A stretch of 64,000 nucleotides of DNA from Deltaproteobacteria bacterium (GCA_016704445.1 JADJAE010000064.1:1-64000); one strand, 5' to 3'; positions 38,155 through 47,145 are shown, counted from the stretch's first letter. Numbers and translations are program-made. Notes: generated by a model from the letters alone, not told the origin.

Positions 38155-39285
38155 ATGGACCTCGATGTCGGTTATGTCTGCAGCCACTGTGACTCCTACG
38201 CTCCCCTCGGCGCGACGCAGTGCCCTCGCTGCGCAAGGCCGATGGGCTTCGACGAGAAGCCTCCCGCGCCGTTCAGGGTCCCCATGCCGGCGCCCGTGCC
38301 GGTCGTCGACGAGCCCGGCGACGAGCCCATCGAGGCCGAACCGCTGCCCTCGCCCGACCAGGCGCTCGAGCCCACCTTCCCCTCGTTGGGCGAGGCGATC
38401 CCTCCCCCTCGTCCCGAGCCCGCGGGTCCGCCCGTGGGTCCGCACCGCATCCCGCTCAGGTTCGTTCCCACGGAGGCGCTGATGGATCAGGCCCGAAGCT
38501 ACGTCTGCAAGAAGTGTTATTCCCCGGTCCCTCAGGGCCACAAGTTCTGCGGGCGCTGCGGCGAGCCCGTGCCGCGCGAGGTGCTCGGCGCGCAGACGAT
38601 CATGTTCAGCAGGATGCTCGAGCCCGGCAAGGCCAAGCTCGTGCTCATCAAGGGCGAAGGGTTCCAGAGCGATCCCTCCGACGAGACGGCCTACCTGCTG
38701 GGCGGCCGGCAGCACCCGTGCGGCCGCACCCAGGGGGACATCCTCTTCGAGCACGACCCGTGGGTCTCGCCCCTGCACGCGACCTTCTTCTACCGCGACG
38801 ACGGCAAGCTGGTGATCCGCGACGACGGCTCCCTCAACGGGGTCTTCGTGCGCGTGCGCTCCCCCATGCCGGTGCAGCCGGGCGACACCTTCCTCGCGGG
38901 CGAGCAGGTGTTCCGCCTCGAGACCACGCCGCGGCCCTCCGACGGCAACGACGCCGAGGGGACGCAGTTCTACTCCTCGCCGAAGCGGGTCTCGCCCTTC
39001 CGCGTGGTGCAGATCCTCCGCAACGGCATCCTCGCCACGCAGGTGTGCGCCCGGGAGAACTCCCTCACCGTCGGCCGCGAGGGCTGCGACATGAACTTCC
39101 CCAACGACCCGTACATGTCCACCCGGCATGCGCGCGTCGAGCTCACCCCGCAGGGCGGCTTCGTGCTGCTCGACACGGGCAGCAAGAACGGCACGTACCT
39201 CTCGGTCCGCGGAGAGCGCGAGCTCAACCACGGGGACTACCTCTTCATCGGTCGCGAGCTGCTCCGTGTGGACATCTCTGCTTAG
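38155..39285 (+). CDS. Zinc-ribbon protein with two FHA domains (paralogue 1)
   Basis: Binds phosphothreonine peptides through FHA domains. The 376-residue protein has an N-terminal zinc ribbon (C9, C12, C23, C26), a Pro-rich linker, and a second zinc ribbon near 117-136 (YVCKKC...FCGRCGE). FHA-1 lies at about 160-250 (GRTQGDILFEHD, SPLHATF, DGSLNGVFV) and FHA-2 at about 295-370 (VGREGCDMNFPND, STRHARVEL, GSKNGTY). No kinase or output domain is present. The neighbour 36 bp downstream has the same plan, so they arose by duplication and probably work together. A partner Ser/Thr kinase is not in this window, but a PP2C phosphatase is. Confidence 0.87.
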   Translation: MDLDVGYVCSHCDSYAPLGATQCPRCARPMGFDEKPPAPFRVPMPAPVPVVDEPGDEPIEAEPLPSPDQALEPTFPSLGEAIPPPRPEPAGPPVGPHRIPLRFVPTEALMDQARSYVCKKCYSPVPQGHKFCGRCGEPVPREVLGAQTIMFSRMLEPGKAKLVLIKGEGFQSDPSDETAYLLGGRQHPCGRTQGDILFEHDPWVSPLHATFFYRDDGKLVIRDDGSLNGVFVRVRSPMPVQPGDTFLAGEQVFRLETTPRPSDGNDAEGTQFYSSPKRVSPFRVVQILRNGILATQVCARENSLTVGREGCDMNFPNDPYMSTRHARVELTPQGGFVLLDTGSKNGTYLSVRGERELNHGDYLFIGRELLRVDISA

Positions 39286-39321
39286 CCCGGTTCTTCAGTC
39301 TCGAATGGATGGAGGCGCGAC

Positions 39322-40623
39322 GTGATCGTTTGTCCCAAGTGCAGCAAGGAGAACCAGGACCACTACAAGTTCTGTCTCGGGTGTGGCAACGAGCTGCCCC
39401 GCGATAGCGGCGGGGGGAGGCCCTTCCGCGCGCCGACCCCGACGGCCAACCCGATCGTCGACGTGGGTCGCGGCTCGGCCGTCCCCGGCGGCATTCCCCC
39501 GGTGGCCTCGCAGCCCGGGCCCTTCCCTCCCGCGCAGCAGCAGCCGCCCGGCTTCGCGCCGCAGCAGCCCTTCTCGACGCAGCAGCAGCAGCCGCCCGGC
39601 TTCGCGCCGCAGCAGCCGCCGCAGCAGCCCGCCTACGCGCAGCAGCCGCCCGGCTTCGCGCCGCAGCCTCCGCCCTTCGCGCAGCCGCAGCAGCCCATGC
39701 CTCCGCCCTTCGTGCCGCCGCAGCAGCAGGCGCCGGTCGCGCCGATGGTCCCGAGCGGTCCTTCCCCCATGGCCGCGGCGCCGATCAGCCGGCCGCCCGC
39801 GGCGATGCCCGCGACGTGTCCGCAGTGCGCGTCGCCCAACCCCCGCAGCAACCGCTTCTGCATCACCTGCGGCTTCGACATGGCCACCGTGGCCGTCGCC
39901 CAGGCCCCTGCGCCGGAGGTGATGTCCGAGGCTCCGACGCCCCCCATCGCGGCCCCGCAGCCGACGGCGCAGGCGCCTCGGCCCGCGGTCGAGCGCGCCC
40001 GGCTGGTGCTCATCCGCCCCGACGGAACCGAAGGCGGCCACCACTCGCTCATGGAGGGTGACAGCTCCGTCGGGCGCGACTCCGGGGGCGTGTTCTCCAA
40101 CGACCCCTTCCTGTCGCCCCGTCACGCGTCCTTCACCGTCGCCAACGGCACGCTGACCGTGCGCGACGAGAGCTCCCTCAACGGGATCTACATCCGCATC
40201 GAGCGCCAGCAGCCGGTCGAGCTGCACGACGGGGACGTGTTCCGCATCGGGCAGGAGATCCTCCGCTTCGAGGCCTTCCACCCGATGCCCCGCCAGGCGG
40301 ACGGCACCGAGCGCATCGGCGCCGAGTCCGAGGGGCTCGTCGGCAAGATCGTCCTGGTCACCGGCCGCGAGAGCTTCGCGAGCGCCTTCCCGGTGCCCGT
40401 CACCGGGCTCTACCTCGGCCGCGAGCGCGGCGACATCCTCTTCCCCGAGGATGGCTACGTCTCCGGGCTGCACTGCCAGCTCGCGGTCAACCAGGGGCGT
40501 CTCACGGTCACCGACGTGGGCAGCTCCAACGGGTCGTACGTCCGGCTCAACGGCCCCCGCGCCGTGCGCAACGGCGACTTCCTCCTGCTCGGCCAGCAGC
40601 TCTTCCGCGTCCACGTCCTCTGA
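39322..40623 (+). CDS. Zinc-ribbon protein with two FHA domains and a Pro/Gln linker (paralogue 2)
   Basis: A 433-residue sister of the upstream gene. Zinc ribbon 1 is C4, C7, C18, C21. A long low-complexity linker has three copies of QQPPGFAPQ and many Pro/Gln. Zinc ribbon 2 is near residue 166 (CPQCASP...FCITCG). FHA-1 (about 240-320) has VGRDSGGVFSND, SPRHASF and ESSLNGIYI; FHA-2 (about 340-430) has LGRERGDILF, SGLHCQL and SSNGSYV. GTG 39322 is used, with GGAGG about 10 bases upstream. Like paralogue 1 it probably reads phosphothreonine on unknown proteins. Confidence 0.87.
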   Translation: MIVCPKCSKENQDHYKFCLGCGNELPRDSGGGRPFRAPTPTANPIVDVGRGSAVPGGIPPVASQPGPFPPAQQQPPGFAPQQPFSTQQQQPPGFAPQQPPQQPAYAQQPPGFAPQPPPFAQPQQPMPPPFVPPQQQAPVAPMVPSGPSPMAAAPISRPPAAMPATCPQCASPNPRSNRFCITCGFDMATVAVAQAPAPEVMSEAPTPPIAAPQPTAQAPRPAVERARLVLIRPDGTEGGHHSLMEGDSSVGRDSGGVFSNDPFLSPRHASFTVANGTLTVRDESSLNGIYIRIERQQPVELHDGDVFRIGQEILRFEAFHPMPRQADGTERIGAESEGLVGKIVLVTGRESFASAFPVPVTGLYLGRERGDILFPEDGYVSGLHCQLAVNQGRLTVTDVGSSNGSYVRLNGPRAVRNGDFLLLGQQLFRVHVL

Positions 40624-40676
40624 TCCAGACCCGCTCGCCCGGCGCACGGCCCTCGCGTGAAGGCGGTGCGCTCGGG

Positions 40677-40682
40677 TAGCAT
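40677..40682 (+). promoter_or_regulatory. Putative -10 box before the MYXO-CTERM gene
   Basis: TAGCAT lies 11 bp before ATG 40694. There is no ribosome-site-like purine run in the gap, consistent with the leaderless-type pattern. Confidence 0.35.
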
Positions 40683-40693
40683 CGCGCCCCTCT

Positions 40694-42121
40694 ATGCGCG
40701 CGCTGGTCTTCTCCGCCCTCTTCCTCTCCTCCGTGATGCTCCCGGTCGCGGCCTCCGCCCAGACCGGGTGCGGCGGCGACTACCTCGGGTGCACGAGCGC
40801 GCCCATTCGCTACCAGCACCGAGAGGGGCTGCCGGTGGAGTTCAACTTCGACACGGGATGGGTCCCCTCCGGCTCGCCGGTGCAGGTGCGCATCGAGACG
40901 GTGCTCGCGGGCAACACGCAGGTCTCCCTCGAGGGATCACTGGTGGGCGCGTGGCCCGAGCCCATGAGCCTGACCGTCGAGCCCACCGAGGGAGGGGGGC
41001 GCATCTCGGTCGACTACGGCATCGTGTTTCGGGCGCGCGCCCGGCTGGCGCTCGACGTGGGGGTGGGAGGGCCCATCCGCTGGGAGGGCAACCTGCCGTA
41101 CCTGCCCATGATCGACTTCCGCGCGATGTCCGCCAACGCCTTCGAGCCCTGGGCGTGGAGCCGCGCTTCGACGCAGGGGCGCACCATGCGGCAGCACATC
41201 GCGGACGTCCCGATCACCGACGCCATCGTGCGCATCCCGGGCATCTCCGGCGGGTTCTCGCTCGACGCGATGGGCGAGGTCGAGGCGGGGTACCGCTCGA
41301 CGCGCTTCACCTTCGGCGGCCAGGCCGACCCCATCACCCAGGGCATGCGGCGCGTGCAGGCGGTGTTCATGGCGGGCTCCTTCGTGGAGTACCAGCCGGC
41401 GCTCGAAGGGGTGCTGGACTACACCGTCGGAGTGAGGCTCTACCCCGGGCTCTACGTCTCCCTCGCGGGCCGCCGATGGACCATCGGGCTGCCGGAGATC
41501 CCCGTCGGGGTCGGTCCGCTGCCGCGCACCATCCGCTTCGACCCGTCGGTCGCTCGCCTCGGTCTGCCGGACGTCCTGGCCGAGCCCGCGATGGTGGACT
41601 TCGGCGAGGTGACGCTGGGCCGCGCGGCGGAGCGAGACGTCACGCTGCGCAACGTGGGCGAAGGGGACGGGCGGCTGCTCACCATCGCGGGCGACGGGCC
41701 CTTCAGCTCCCCGGCGAGCTCGCGCCCGCTGCCGGTGCGGTCGCGCTCGGTGGTGGTGGTGACCTTCACCCCCGTGCGCCCGGGGCCCGTCGAAGGAACC
41801 ATGGTGGTGACCACCAACGACCCCGACAACCCCCGGGTGCGGGTGGCGGTGCGGGGCTTCGGCGTGGAGCCGCCGCCGGAGCTGCTCGACGCGGGGAGCG
41901 CCGTGCCGGTGGAGGCCGACGCGGGCGAGGTCGCGGAGGACGGCGGCGTTCCGTCGACGCTGACCGGGGTGGACGACGGCGGCTGCGGGTGCTCGGTGCC
42001 CGGGCAGACGCGCAAGGCGCCGGGGGGAATGGCCGCGCTGCTGGGGATTGGTGTATGGGGGGCCGCACGGAGGTCCCGACGAGGGGCCTCGAAGCGACGG
42101 AAGACGGAGGAGAGTCCATGA
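40694..42121 (+). CDS. Secreted protein with ASH-like domain and MYXO-CTERM-like sorting tail
   Basis: A 475-residue exported protein. Residues 1-21 are a signal peptide ending ASAQ. The central 250 residues are beta-rich with no family recognised. At about 295-395, DFGEVTLGRAAERDVTLRNVG and FTPVRPGPVEGTMVVTTND look like an ASH/HYDIN-type immunoglobulin-like domain. An acidic linker follows, then DDGGCGCSVPG, a hydrophobic stretch (GMAALLGIGVWGA) and a basic tail (ARRSRR), the layout of a MYXO-CTERM surface-sorting signal. Its stop overlaps the ilvE start by ATGA (42118-42121), an odd pairing of a surface protein with an amino-acid enzyme. Confidence 0.72.
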   Translation: MRALVFSALFLSSVMLPVAASAQTGCGGDYLGCTSAPIRYQHREGLPVEFNFDTGWVPSGSPVQVRIETVLAGNTQVSLEGSLVGAWPEPMSLTVEPTEGGGRISVDYGIVFRARARLALDVGVGGPIRWEGNLPYLPMIDFRAMSANAFEPWAWSRASTQGRTMRQHIADVPITDAIVRIPGISGGFSLDAMGEVEAGYRSTRFTFGGQADPITQGMRRVQAVFMAGSFVEYQPALEGVLDYTVGVRLYPGLYVSLAGRRWTIGLPEIPVGVGPLPRTIRFDPSVARLGLPDVLAEPAMVDFGEVTLGRAAERDVTLRNVGEGDGRLLTIAGDGPFSSPASSRPLPVRSRSVVVVTFTPVRPGPVEGTMVVTTNDPDNPRVRVAVRGFGVEPPPELLDAGSAVPVEADAGEVAEDGGVPSTLTGVDDGGCGCSVPGQTRKAPGGMAALLGIGVWGAARRSRRGASKRRKTEESP

Positions 42122-43185
42122 AGCTTGAGGTTCGTATCGAGCGCACCAGCGCCCCGAAGGCCCATCCCCCGGAGAGCGATCTCGGGTTCGGACGGCATTT
42201 CACCGACCACATGCTGCTCGTCGACTTCAACGAGTCTCAGGGGTGGAGCGACGCGCGCGTGCTCCCGTACGGTCCGCTCGCGCTCGACCCGGCGGCGGCG
42301 GTGCTGCACTACGGCCAGGCGATGTTCGAGGGCATCAAGGCCATCCGCGGCGACGACGGCGTCGTGCGGGTGTTTCGCCTCGAGCGCCACTGCCAGCGCA
42401 TGGCCAGCGGAGCGCCGCGGCTCTGCATGCCCCCGCCCGACCCGGAGATGCTCGCCCACTGCATCACCGAGCTGCTGAAGGTCGAGTCCGACTGGGTGCC
42501 CCGCGCCCGCAACACGGCGCTCTACATCCGCCCCACGCTGGTCGCGACGGAGCCCTTCCTCGGCGTCCGCCCGGCGCACCAGTACCTGCTCTACGTGATC
42601 CTCTCGCCGGTGGGCTCGTACTACGGCGGCGACACGCTGAAGCCGGTGCGCATCTGGGTCGAGACGCACCAGACGCGCGCCGCCAAGGGGGGCCTCGGTG
42701 CCGTGAAGGCGGGCGCCAACTACGCGTCGAGCCTCCAGGCGGCGATGCGTGCCAAGAAGGAGGGCTACGACCAGGTGCTCTGGCTCGACGGCGCGAAGCA
42801 CGAGTTCCTGGAGGAGGTCGGGACGATGAACCTCTTCCTGGTGCTGGGCGACGAGCTGGTGACCCCGGCGCTGGGCGACACCATCCTGTCGGGCGTCACG
42901 CGCGACAGCATCATCACGCTGGCGAAGGCCCGGGGGATGACCGTCACCGAGCGCCCGCTGAGCTTCTCGGAGATCGTCTCGGCGCACGAGAGCGGCAAGC
43001 TGAAGGAGGTCTTCGGCAGCGGCACCGCGGCGGTGGTGAGCCCCGTGTCCGAGCTGGTCACCGCCGACCGGCGAATGATCGTGGGCGAAGGCGTCGGGCC
43101 CATCGGGCAGTCGTTCTACGACGAGCTCACCGGCATCCAGCACGGCACGCGGCGCGACGCGCACGGCTGGCTCACCGCGATCTGA
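42118..43185 (+). CDS. ilvE: Branched-chain amino acid aminotransferase
   Basis: Last step of leucine, isoleucine and valine synthesis, moving an amino group from glutamate with PLP. The 355-residue fold-type IV protein has the PLP lysine in LGAVKAGANYASSL (K197), MFEGIKAIRG, the FEGIKAIR-to-RLERHCQRM region, EVGTMNLF and FGSGTAAVVSPV. Length and motifs match the longer BCAT2-type class. ATG 42118 overlaps the previous stop; no promoter lies between. The gene converges with an unknown gene across a perfect 20-bp palindrome. Confidence 0.92.
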   Translation: MKLEVRIERTSAPKAHPPESDLGFGRHFTDHMLLVDFNESQGWSDARVLPYGPLALDPAAAVLHYGQAMFEGIKAIRGDDGVVRVFRLERHCQRMASGAPRLCMPPPDPEMLAHCITELLKVESDWVPRARNTALYIRPTLVATEPFLGVRPAHQYLLYVILSPVGSYYGGDTLKPVRIWVETHQTRAAKGGLGAVKAGANYASSLQAAMRAKKEGYDQVLWLDGAKHEFLEEVGTMNLFLVLGDELVTPALGDTILSGVTRDSIITLAKARGMTVTERPLSFSEIVSAHESGKLKEVFGSGTAAVVSPVSELVTADRRMIVGEGVGPIGQSFYDELTGIQHGTRRDAHGWLTAI

Positions 43186-43205
43186 GCGGGCTGCGACGCC
43201 CCCCG

Positions 43206-43225
43206 GAGTTGTGCCGGCACAACTC
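43206..43225. repeat. Perfect 20-bp palindrome between convergent genes
   Basis: GAGTTGTGCC is followed directly by its reverse complement GGCACAACTC, with no loop. It lies 20 bp after ilvE and 21 bp before the end of the convergent gene. It has no T-tract. A two-way terminator or a site for a dimeric DNA-binding protein are both possible. Confidence 0.8.
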
Positions 43226-43246
43226 AGCCCCGCCGCGCTCCCGGTA

Positions 43247-44009
43247 TCAGCCCTTCGAGTACTTCTTCACGGTCGCGAGCGCCGCCCGCAGCGCAGGCGT
43301 CGCCTTTGACAGCGGGCTCGTCACCGCCAGCACCGGCACCCCGTCGCGCACCCGCACCGCCGCGTCCGCGTGCGCCCTCATCTTCCGGCCCACGGAAGCG
43401 TCCAGCGCCGCGTTCAGCTCCGCCGACAGCTCCGCCTGCCGCTCGCGCGTCATCGTCGCCTGGCGTCGCTTCGGCGTCGCCGTGGCCGCCGCTCGCTCCG
43501 CCGCCGTGGCGCTCCGCAGTTCGGCCACGGTGACCCGCTCGAAGGCCACCTCCCGCACGCTCCCGTCCTCCTGCGGGACCCGCACCTTCATCCCCGTGAC
43601 GTCCCCCCGGCCCGTCGTCTTCGGGCGTCGCCGCGAGGTAGCGCAGCATCCGATCGAGCTTCTCGGTCCCGTGGTCCGTCGCGAAGTCCTCGCTGAAGGC
43701 CTGAGCGATGCGCATGCAGCGGTAGGCGTAGTCGCCGTCGATGGACAGCTCCTTCTCGGCGTAGTCGCGCATCGTGGCGTGCCCTCGGGCCGTGTGGAGC
43801 GCGAGCTCCGAGACCTGCGCGAACTGCTGCCCGATGCGCCACGCGTTGCGCGCGCCGTCGCGGCTGAGGTGCTTGATCGCTCGCGTCGCGCGGTCGAGCG
43901 CCGCCCGCGACGTCCGCTGGGTGAGCACGTCGCCCTTCGGGCGCTTCGCCCGGAGGCCAGGAGTCTTCTCGACGGAGGCAGCCTGCTTCTTCGTGCGCGG
44001 GGTGGCCAT
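43247..44009 (-). CDS. Hypothetical protein, frame broken near 43605
   Basis: Unknown function; about 254 residues if repaired. The N-terminal part (MATPRTKKQAAS..., RTSRAALDRATRAI) is basic and helical and includes AWRIGQQFAQVSELALHTARGH, MRDYAEKEL and SIDGDYAYRCMRIAQAF, a layout resembling DNA-binding helical bundles of phage or plasmid origin, though no family is recognised. After TPEDDG the frame breaks at a run of six G (43605 region, minus strand). The next frame continues GDVTGMKVRVPQEDGSVREVAFERV to the stop. One G too many would explain it. The second half may instead start anew at ATG 43591. Confidence 0.55.
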
Positions 44010-44053
44010 TCCTCCGACGCTACCTTCGCGGCCGCGCTGCGCTCAACCTCTGG

Positions 44054-44059
44054 TAAATT
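44054..44059 (+). promoter_or_regulatory. Putative -10 box before the 44070 kinase
   Basis: TAAATT lies 10 bp before ATG 44070 in the 60-bp gap between divergent genes. Only weak -35 similarity is seen upstream. Confidence 0.35.
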
Positions 44060-44069
44060 GCCCGGTCAG

Positions 44070-45721
44070 ATGCCTGGCGACGAACAGAGCCTGACGGGCG
44101 ACGGGACCGTGGCGCCGCCCGGCGAGGAGCGCGGCCCCGGCGGGCAGCGGCTCCTGGCCTTCGCTCGCACCCTCCAGGGGGCGGTGGACTTCTCGGCGCT
44201 GACGGCCATGGTGACCGCGGAGATTCGCGAGGCCCTCGGCTACAACAATTCGTGGTTGGCGGTCTTCGAGGACGAGCAACTGACCCAGATCCGGGTGCTG
44301 ACGATCCAGGGCCCCAGCGAGGCGGACGTCTGGAAGCACGCGACGGTCGTCCCGGTCGAGGGCGACTGGATGATGGAGCAGATCGCGAAGGGCGACCGGG
44401 TCGTGGTGATCGACGACGCGCTCGTCGACCCGCGGGTCAACCACGCCATCGTCGACGAGCTCAAGAACCGCACGATCATCAACATCCCGCTGCGCTTCAT
44501 CGACCGCCCCTTCGGCACCCTGGGCCTCGGAACCTTCGGCGACGAGGGCCCTCGCCCCCCGACGGAGCCCGAGGTCGAGTACCTCGTCGCGCTGGCGGCC
44601 CACGTCTCCGTGGCCGCGGCGCGCATCCGCCTCACCGAGGAGCGCGCCCTGGCCGCCGCCGACCGCCTCGACATCGAGCGCCGGCTCGCGCAGCGCCAGC
44701 GGCTGGAGAGCCTCGGGCTGCTCGCGGGGGGCGTGGCGCACGACTTCAACAACCTGCTGATGGTGATGCGCTCGACGGCGTCGGTCTTCGAGGCGGAGCG
44801 AGGGCTCAGCGAGCCCGGGCGCGCCAGCGTCGCCATGCTCCTCGACGCGGTGGAGCGCGCGAGGGACCTCACCCGCCAGCTCCTCGCCCTCGGCCGCAGG
44901 CAGGACCTCCGGCTCGCTCCGCTCGACCTCAACGCGCGCGCCCGCAAGCTCGTGGCGCTGCTGCGCCGGGTCGTCCCGGCGAGCATCACGGTCGACGTGA
45001 TCGAGGGGCCGCGCCTGCCGCTCGTGTCCGCCGACGAGGTGCAGATCGACCAGATCCTGCTCAACCTCTGCCTCAACGCGCGCGACGCGATGCCGCACGG
45101 GGGCAGGATCACCCTCGAGACCGAGCAGGTGGTGATCAACGGCGAGTACGTGCGGGCGCACCCCTGGGCGAAGCCTGGCCGCTACGTGCTGCTGTCGGTG
45201 ACCGACACGGGCACCGGCATCGCGCCGGAGCTGATCGACCGGGTCTTCGAGCCCTTCTTCACGACGAAGCCCGAGGGTCAGGGCTCCGGGCTCGGCCTCG
45301 CGATCGTCTACGGCGTGGTGCGCCAGCACGACGGGATGGTCCACTGCTACAGCGAGCCGGGCGTGGGCACGGCCTTCAAGGTCTACCTGCCGATCCTCGA
45401 GCGGGAGGCCGACGGGCAAGGGGGCGCGGGGGGCTGGTGGCCGACGCCGGGGGGGGGCGTGATGGTCGACCGCGCGCGGGCTACGGTCGTGGCCGCGAGG
45501 ACGGCCTCTGGCCTCGGCCGCGCGCGCGGGCCTTCACCTGGGACCTCGACGCGGGGCCGGCGGGCGCGCGGCCGCACCGGGAGCTGCTGCCGGGCGCCCC
45601 TCTTCCGAGCGGCTACGGGCGAGAGCAGCTCACCGCCGAGGACGCCCGCGAGGTGCTGGCCAAGCCCACCGACCCTGACTCCTTCCTGCGCGCCGTGCGC
45701 CGCGCGCTCGACCGCCGCTGA
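44070..45721 (+). CDS. GAF sensor histidine kinase with damaged receiver-like tail
   Basis: A cytoplasmic two-component kinase. Residues about 30-190 form a GAF domain (FSALTAMVTAEIREALGYNN...). HisKA carries GGVAHDFNNLLMVM (phospho-His about 226), and HATPase_c has NLCLNARDAMPHGG (N box), DTGTGIAPE (G1) and GSGLGLAIVYGVV (G2). The kinase core ends at about residue 450 with FKVYLPILE. After this the frame breaks at G-runs (about 45415-45460). A one-base-off frame then reads SGYGREQLTAED and LAKPTDPDSFLRAVRRALDRR to a stop at 45721, the end of a receiver domain. Part of the receiver's start is unreadable, so it is truncated or garbled. ATG 44070 lies behind a TAAATT box. Confidence 0.78.
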
Positions 45722-45750
45722 GCCTCACTCCCCCCTCCACCGGGCGCGTG

Positions 45751-45756
45751 TAGACT
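45751..45756 (+). promoter_or_regulatory. Putative -10 box before the SDR gene
   Basis: TAGACT, then CCCGCGCC, then ATG 45765. The 8-bp spacer is identical to the one between TATACT and ATG in front of dapF on the other strand. Leaderless-type arrangement. Confidence 0.4.
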
Positions 45757-45764
45757 CCCGCGCC

Positions 45765-46550
45765 ATGGCGAGCATCTTCCGTAGCGATCTCCTGGCTGGG
45801 CGCGTGGCGCTGGTGACGGGCGGCGGGTCGGGCATCGGCCGCGGCATCGCGGAGGCCTTCGTGGCCCACGGCGCGCGGGTCGGCATCGTCGGCCGCAACG
45901 CCGAGCGCCTCGAGGGCGCGGCGGCGGCGATGGGCGGGTCGTGCCTCGCGGCGCAGGCGGACGTGCGCGACCCGAAGGCGGTCGAGGCCGCGCTCGACGC
46001 GGTGACGGCGCGCTTCGGGCCCATCGACATCGTGGTCAACAGCGCGGCGGGAAACTTCCTGGCGCCGGCCGCGGCCCTGTCGCCCAACGGCTTTCGCACG
46101 GTGATGGACATCGACGCCAACGGCACCTTCAACGTCTGCCGCGCGGCCTTCGACCGCTCGCTGCGCGACCGCGGGGGCGTGGTGCTCAACATCTCCGCCA
46201 CGCTCCACTACGCGGCGACGCCGCTGCAGATCCACGCCTCCGCGGCGAAGGCGGCGGTGGACGCGATCACCCGCACCCTCGCGGTCGAGTGGGGCCCCCT
46301 CGGGGTGCGCGTGGTGGGCCTCGCCCCGGGGCCCATCGAGGGCACCGAAGGGATGAGCCGGCTCTCCTCGGACGAGACCCGCGAGCGGGTGATCGCGGCC
46401 ATTCCCCTGCGGCGCTTCGGGCGCATCGACGAGATGGCCACGGCGGCGCTCTTCCTGGTGAGCGAGGGCGCCAGCTACGTGAGCGGAGAGACCCTGGTGG
46501 CCGACGGCGCAGCGTGGCTCGGCACCAGCGCCCAGTGGATGGGCGGCTGA
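45765..46550 (+). CDS. Short-chain dehydrogenase, peroxisomal-type 2,4-dienoyl-CoA reductase-like
   Basis: NADP(H)-dependent reductase, probably removing a double bond in oxidation of unsaturated fatty acids. The 261-residue Rossmann protein has TGGGSGIGRG (cofactor site), NSAAGNFLAPA and IDANGTFNVCRA. In the catalytic region the usual YxxxK is replaced: ISATLHYAATPLQIHASAAKAAVDA keeps Lys but lacks the catalytic Tyr. APGPIEGTEGMSRL follows. This Tyr loss and the GPI-GTEG motif are known for the peroxisomal dienoyl-CoA reductase type (DECR2-like). ATG 45765 follows a TAGACT box. It converges with the M23 peptidase gene. Confidence 0.83.
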   Translation: MASIFRSDLLAGRVALVTGGGSGIGRGIAEAFVAHGARVGIVGRNAERLEGAAAAMGGSCLAAQADVRDPKAVEAALDAVTARFGPIDIVVNSAAGNFLAPAAALSPNGFRTVMDIDANGTFNVCRAAFDRSLRDRGGVVLNISATLHYAATPLQIHASAAKAAVDAITRTLAVEWGPLGVRVVGLAPGPIEGTEGMSRLSSDETRERVIAAIPLRRFGRIDEMATAALFLVSEGASYVSGETLVADGAAWLGTSAQWMGG

Positions 46551-46551
46551 T

Positions 46552-47145
46552 TCAGTAGAGCGGGCCGAGCACCAGCCGGGGGTCGGGGTAGATCGCCAGC
46601 GCCGCCTCGCGGTCGGCGTCGCTCACGGCGCCCGGCAGGTCGGCCACCTCCGGGCGCACCAGCGAGAGCTGGAAGTGAAGGTGGGGGTTCCAGCCGCCGT
46701 TCTCGTGGCGGTCGCCGACCCAGGCGATGACCTCGCCTCGGGAGACGCGCTGGCCCTCGAAGCGCCCCTCGATGGAGCGCGCCGAGAGGTGGCCGTGCAG
46801 CGCCCACACGGGCCTCCCGCCGAGCTGGTGCTCGGTGATGAGCGTGTAGCCGTAGTCGCCGGCGGAGGGGTTGTTGCCGAAGCGGTGCACCGTCCCGTCG
46901 AAGAAGGCGTGGACGCCTTCGCCCACCGGGGCCGCGAGGTCGACGCCCACGTGGATGTCGCGCAGCCCCGCGAAGAGCTCGGTGGTGTACACGCCGCGGC
47001 GCTTCTCGTCGTAGCGGCCGACGCCGTAGGGGGAGGCCAGCTCCCGCCCCGGGTCATACCCACCGGTGAAGTCGTAGACCTCGTAGCCCTCCGGCATCCG
47101 GATCACCGGCGCGAATACATACCCTTGTAAATCGAGCGCTCGCAT
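46552..47145 (-). CDS. M23-type peptidase (LytM-like) domain protein
   Basis: A 197-residue protein with the metallo-endopeptidase fold of peptidoglycan hydrolases. HVGVDLAAPVGE carries the first His/Asp ligands, ALHGHLS and NPHLHFQLS the rest. Canonical zinc pattern (H-x(n)-D, HxH) is kept, so it may be active. No signal peptide is seen, so it is probably cytoplasmic unless the true start lies elsewhere; this is odd for a wall enzyme. It begins 1 bp inside the stop of dapF (TGATG at 47143-47147), so its translation is coupled to dapF, whose product meso-DAP is a building block of peptidoglycan. Confidence 0.8.
   Translation of the reverse strand: MRALDLQGYVFAPVIRMPEGYEVYDFTGGYDPGRELASPYGVGRYDEKRRGVYTTELFAGLRDIHVGVDLAAPVGEGVHAFFDGTVHRFGNNPSAGDYGYTLITEHQLGGRPVWALHGHLSARSIEGRFEGQRVSRGEVIAWVGDRHENGGWNPHLHFQLSLVRPEVADLPGAVSDADREAALAIYPDPRLVLGPLY

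Noticed and set aside
42243..46550. A single 1,435-codon open frame on the plus strand spanning ilvE, the kinase and the SDR gene
   Set aside because: It runs antisense or out of frame over several real genes; only its kinase and SDR parts have family motifs, and they are separate genes with their own starts.
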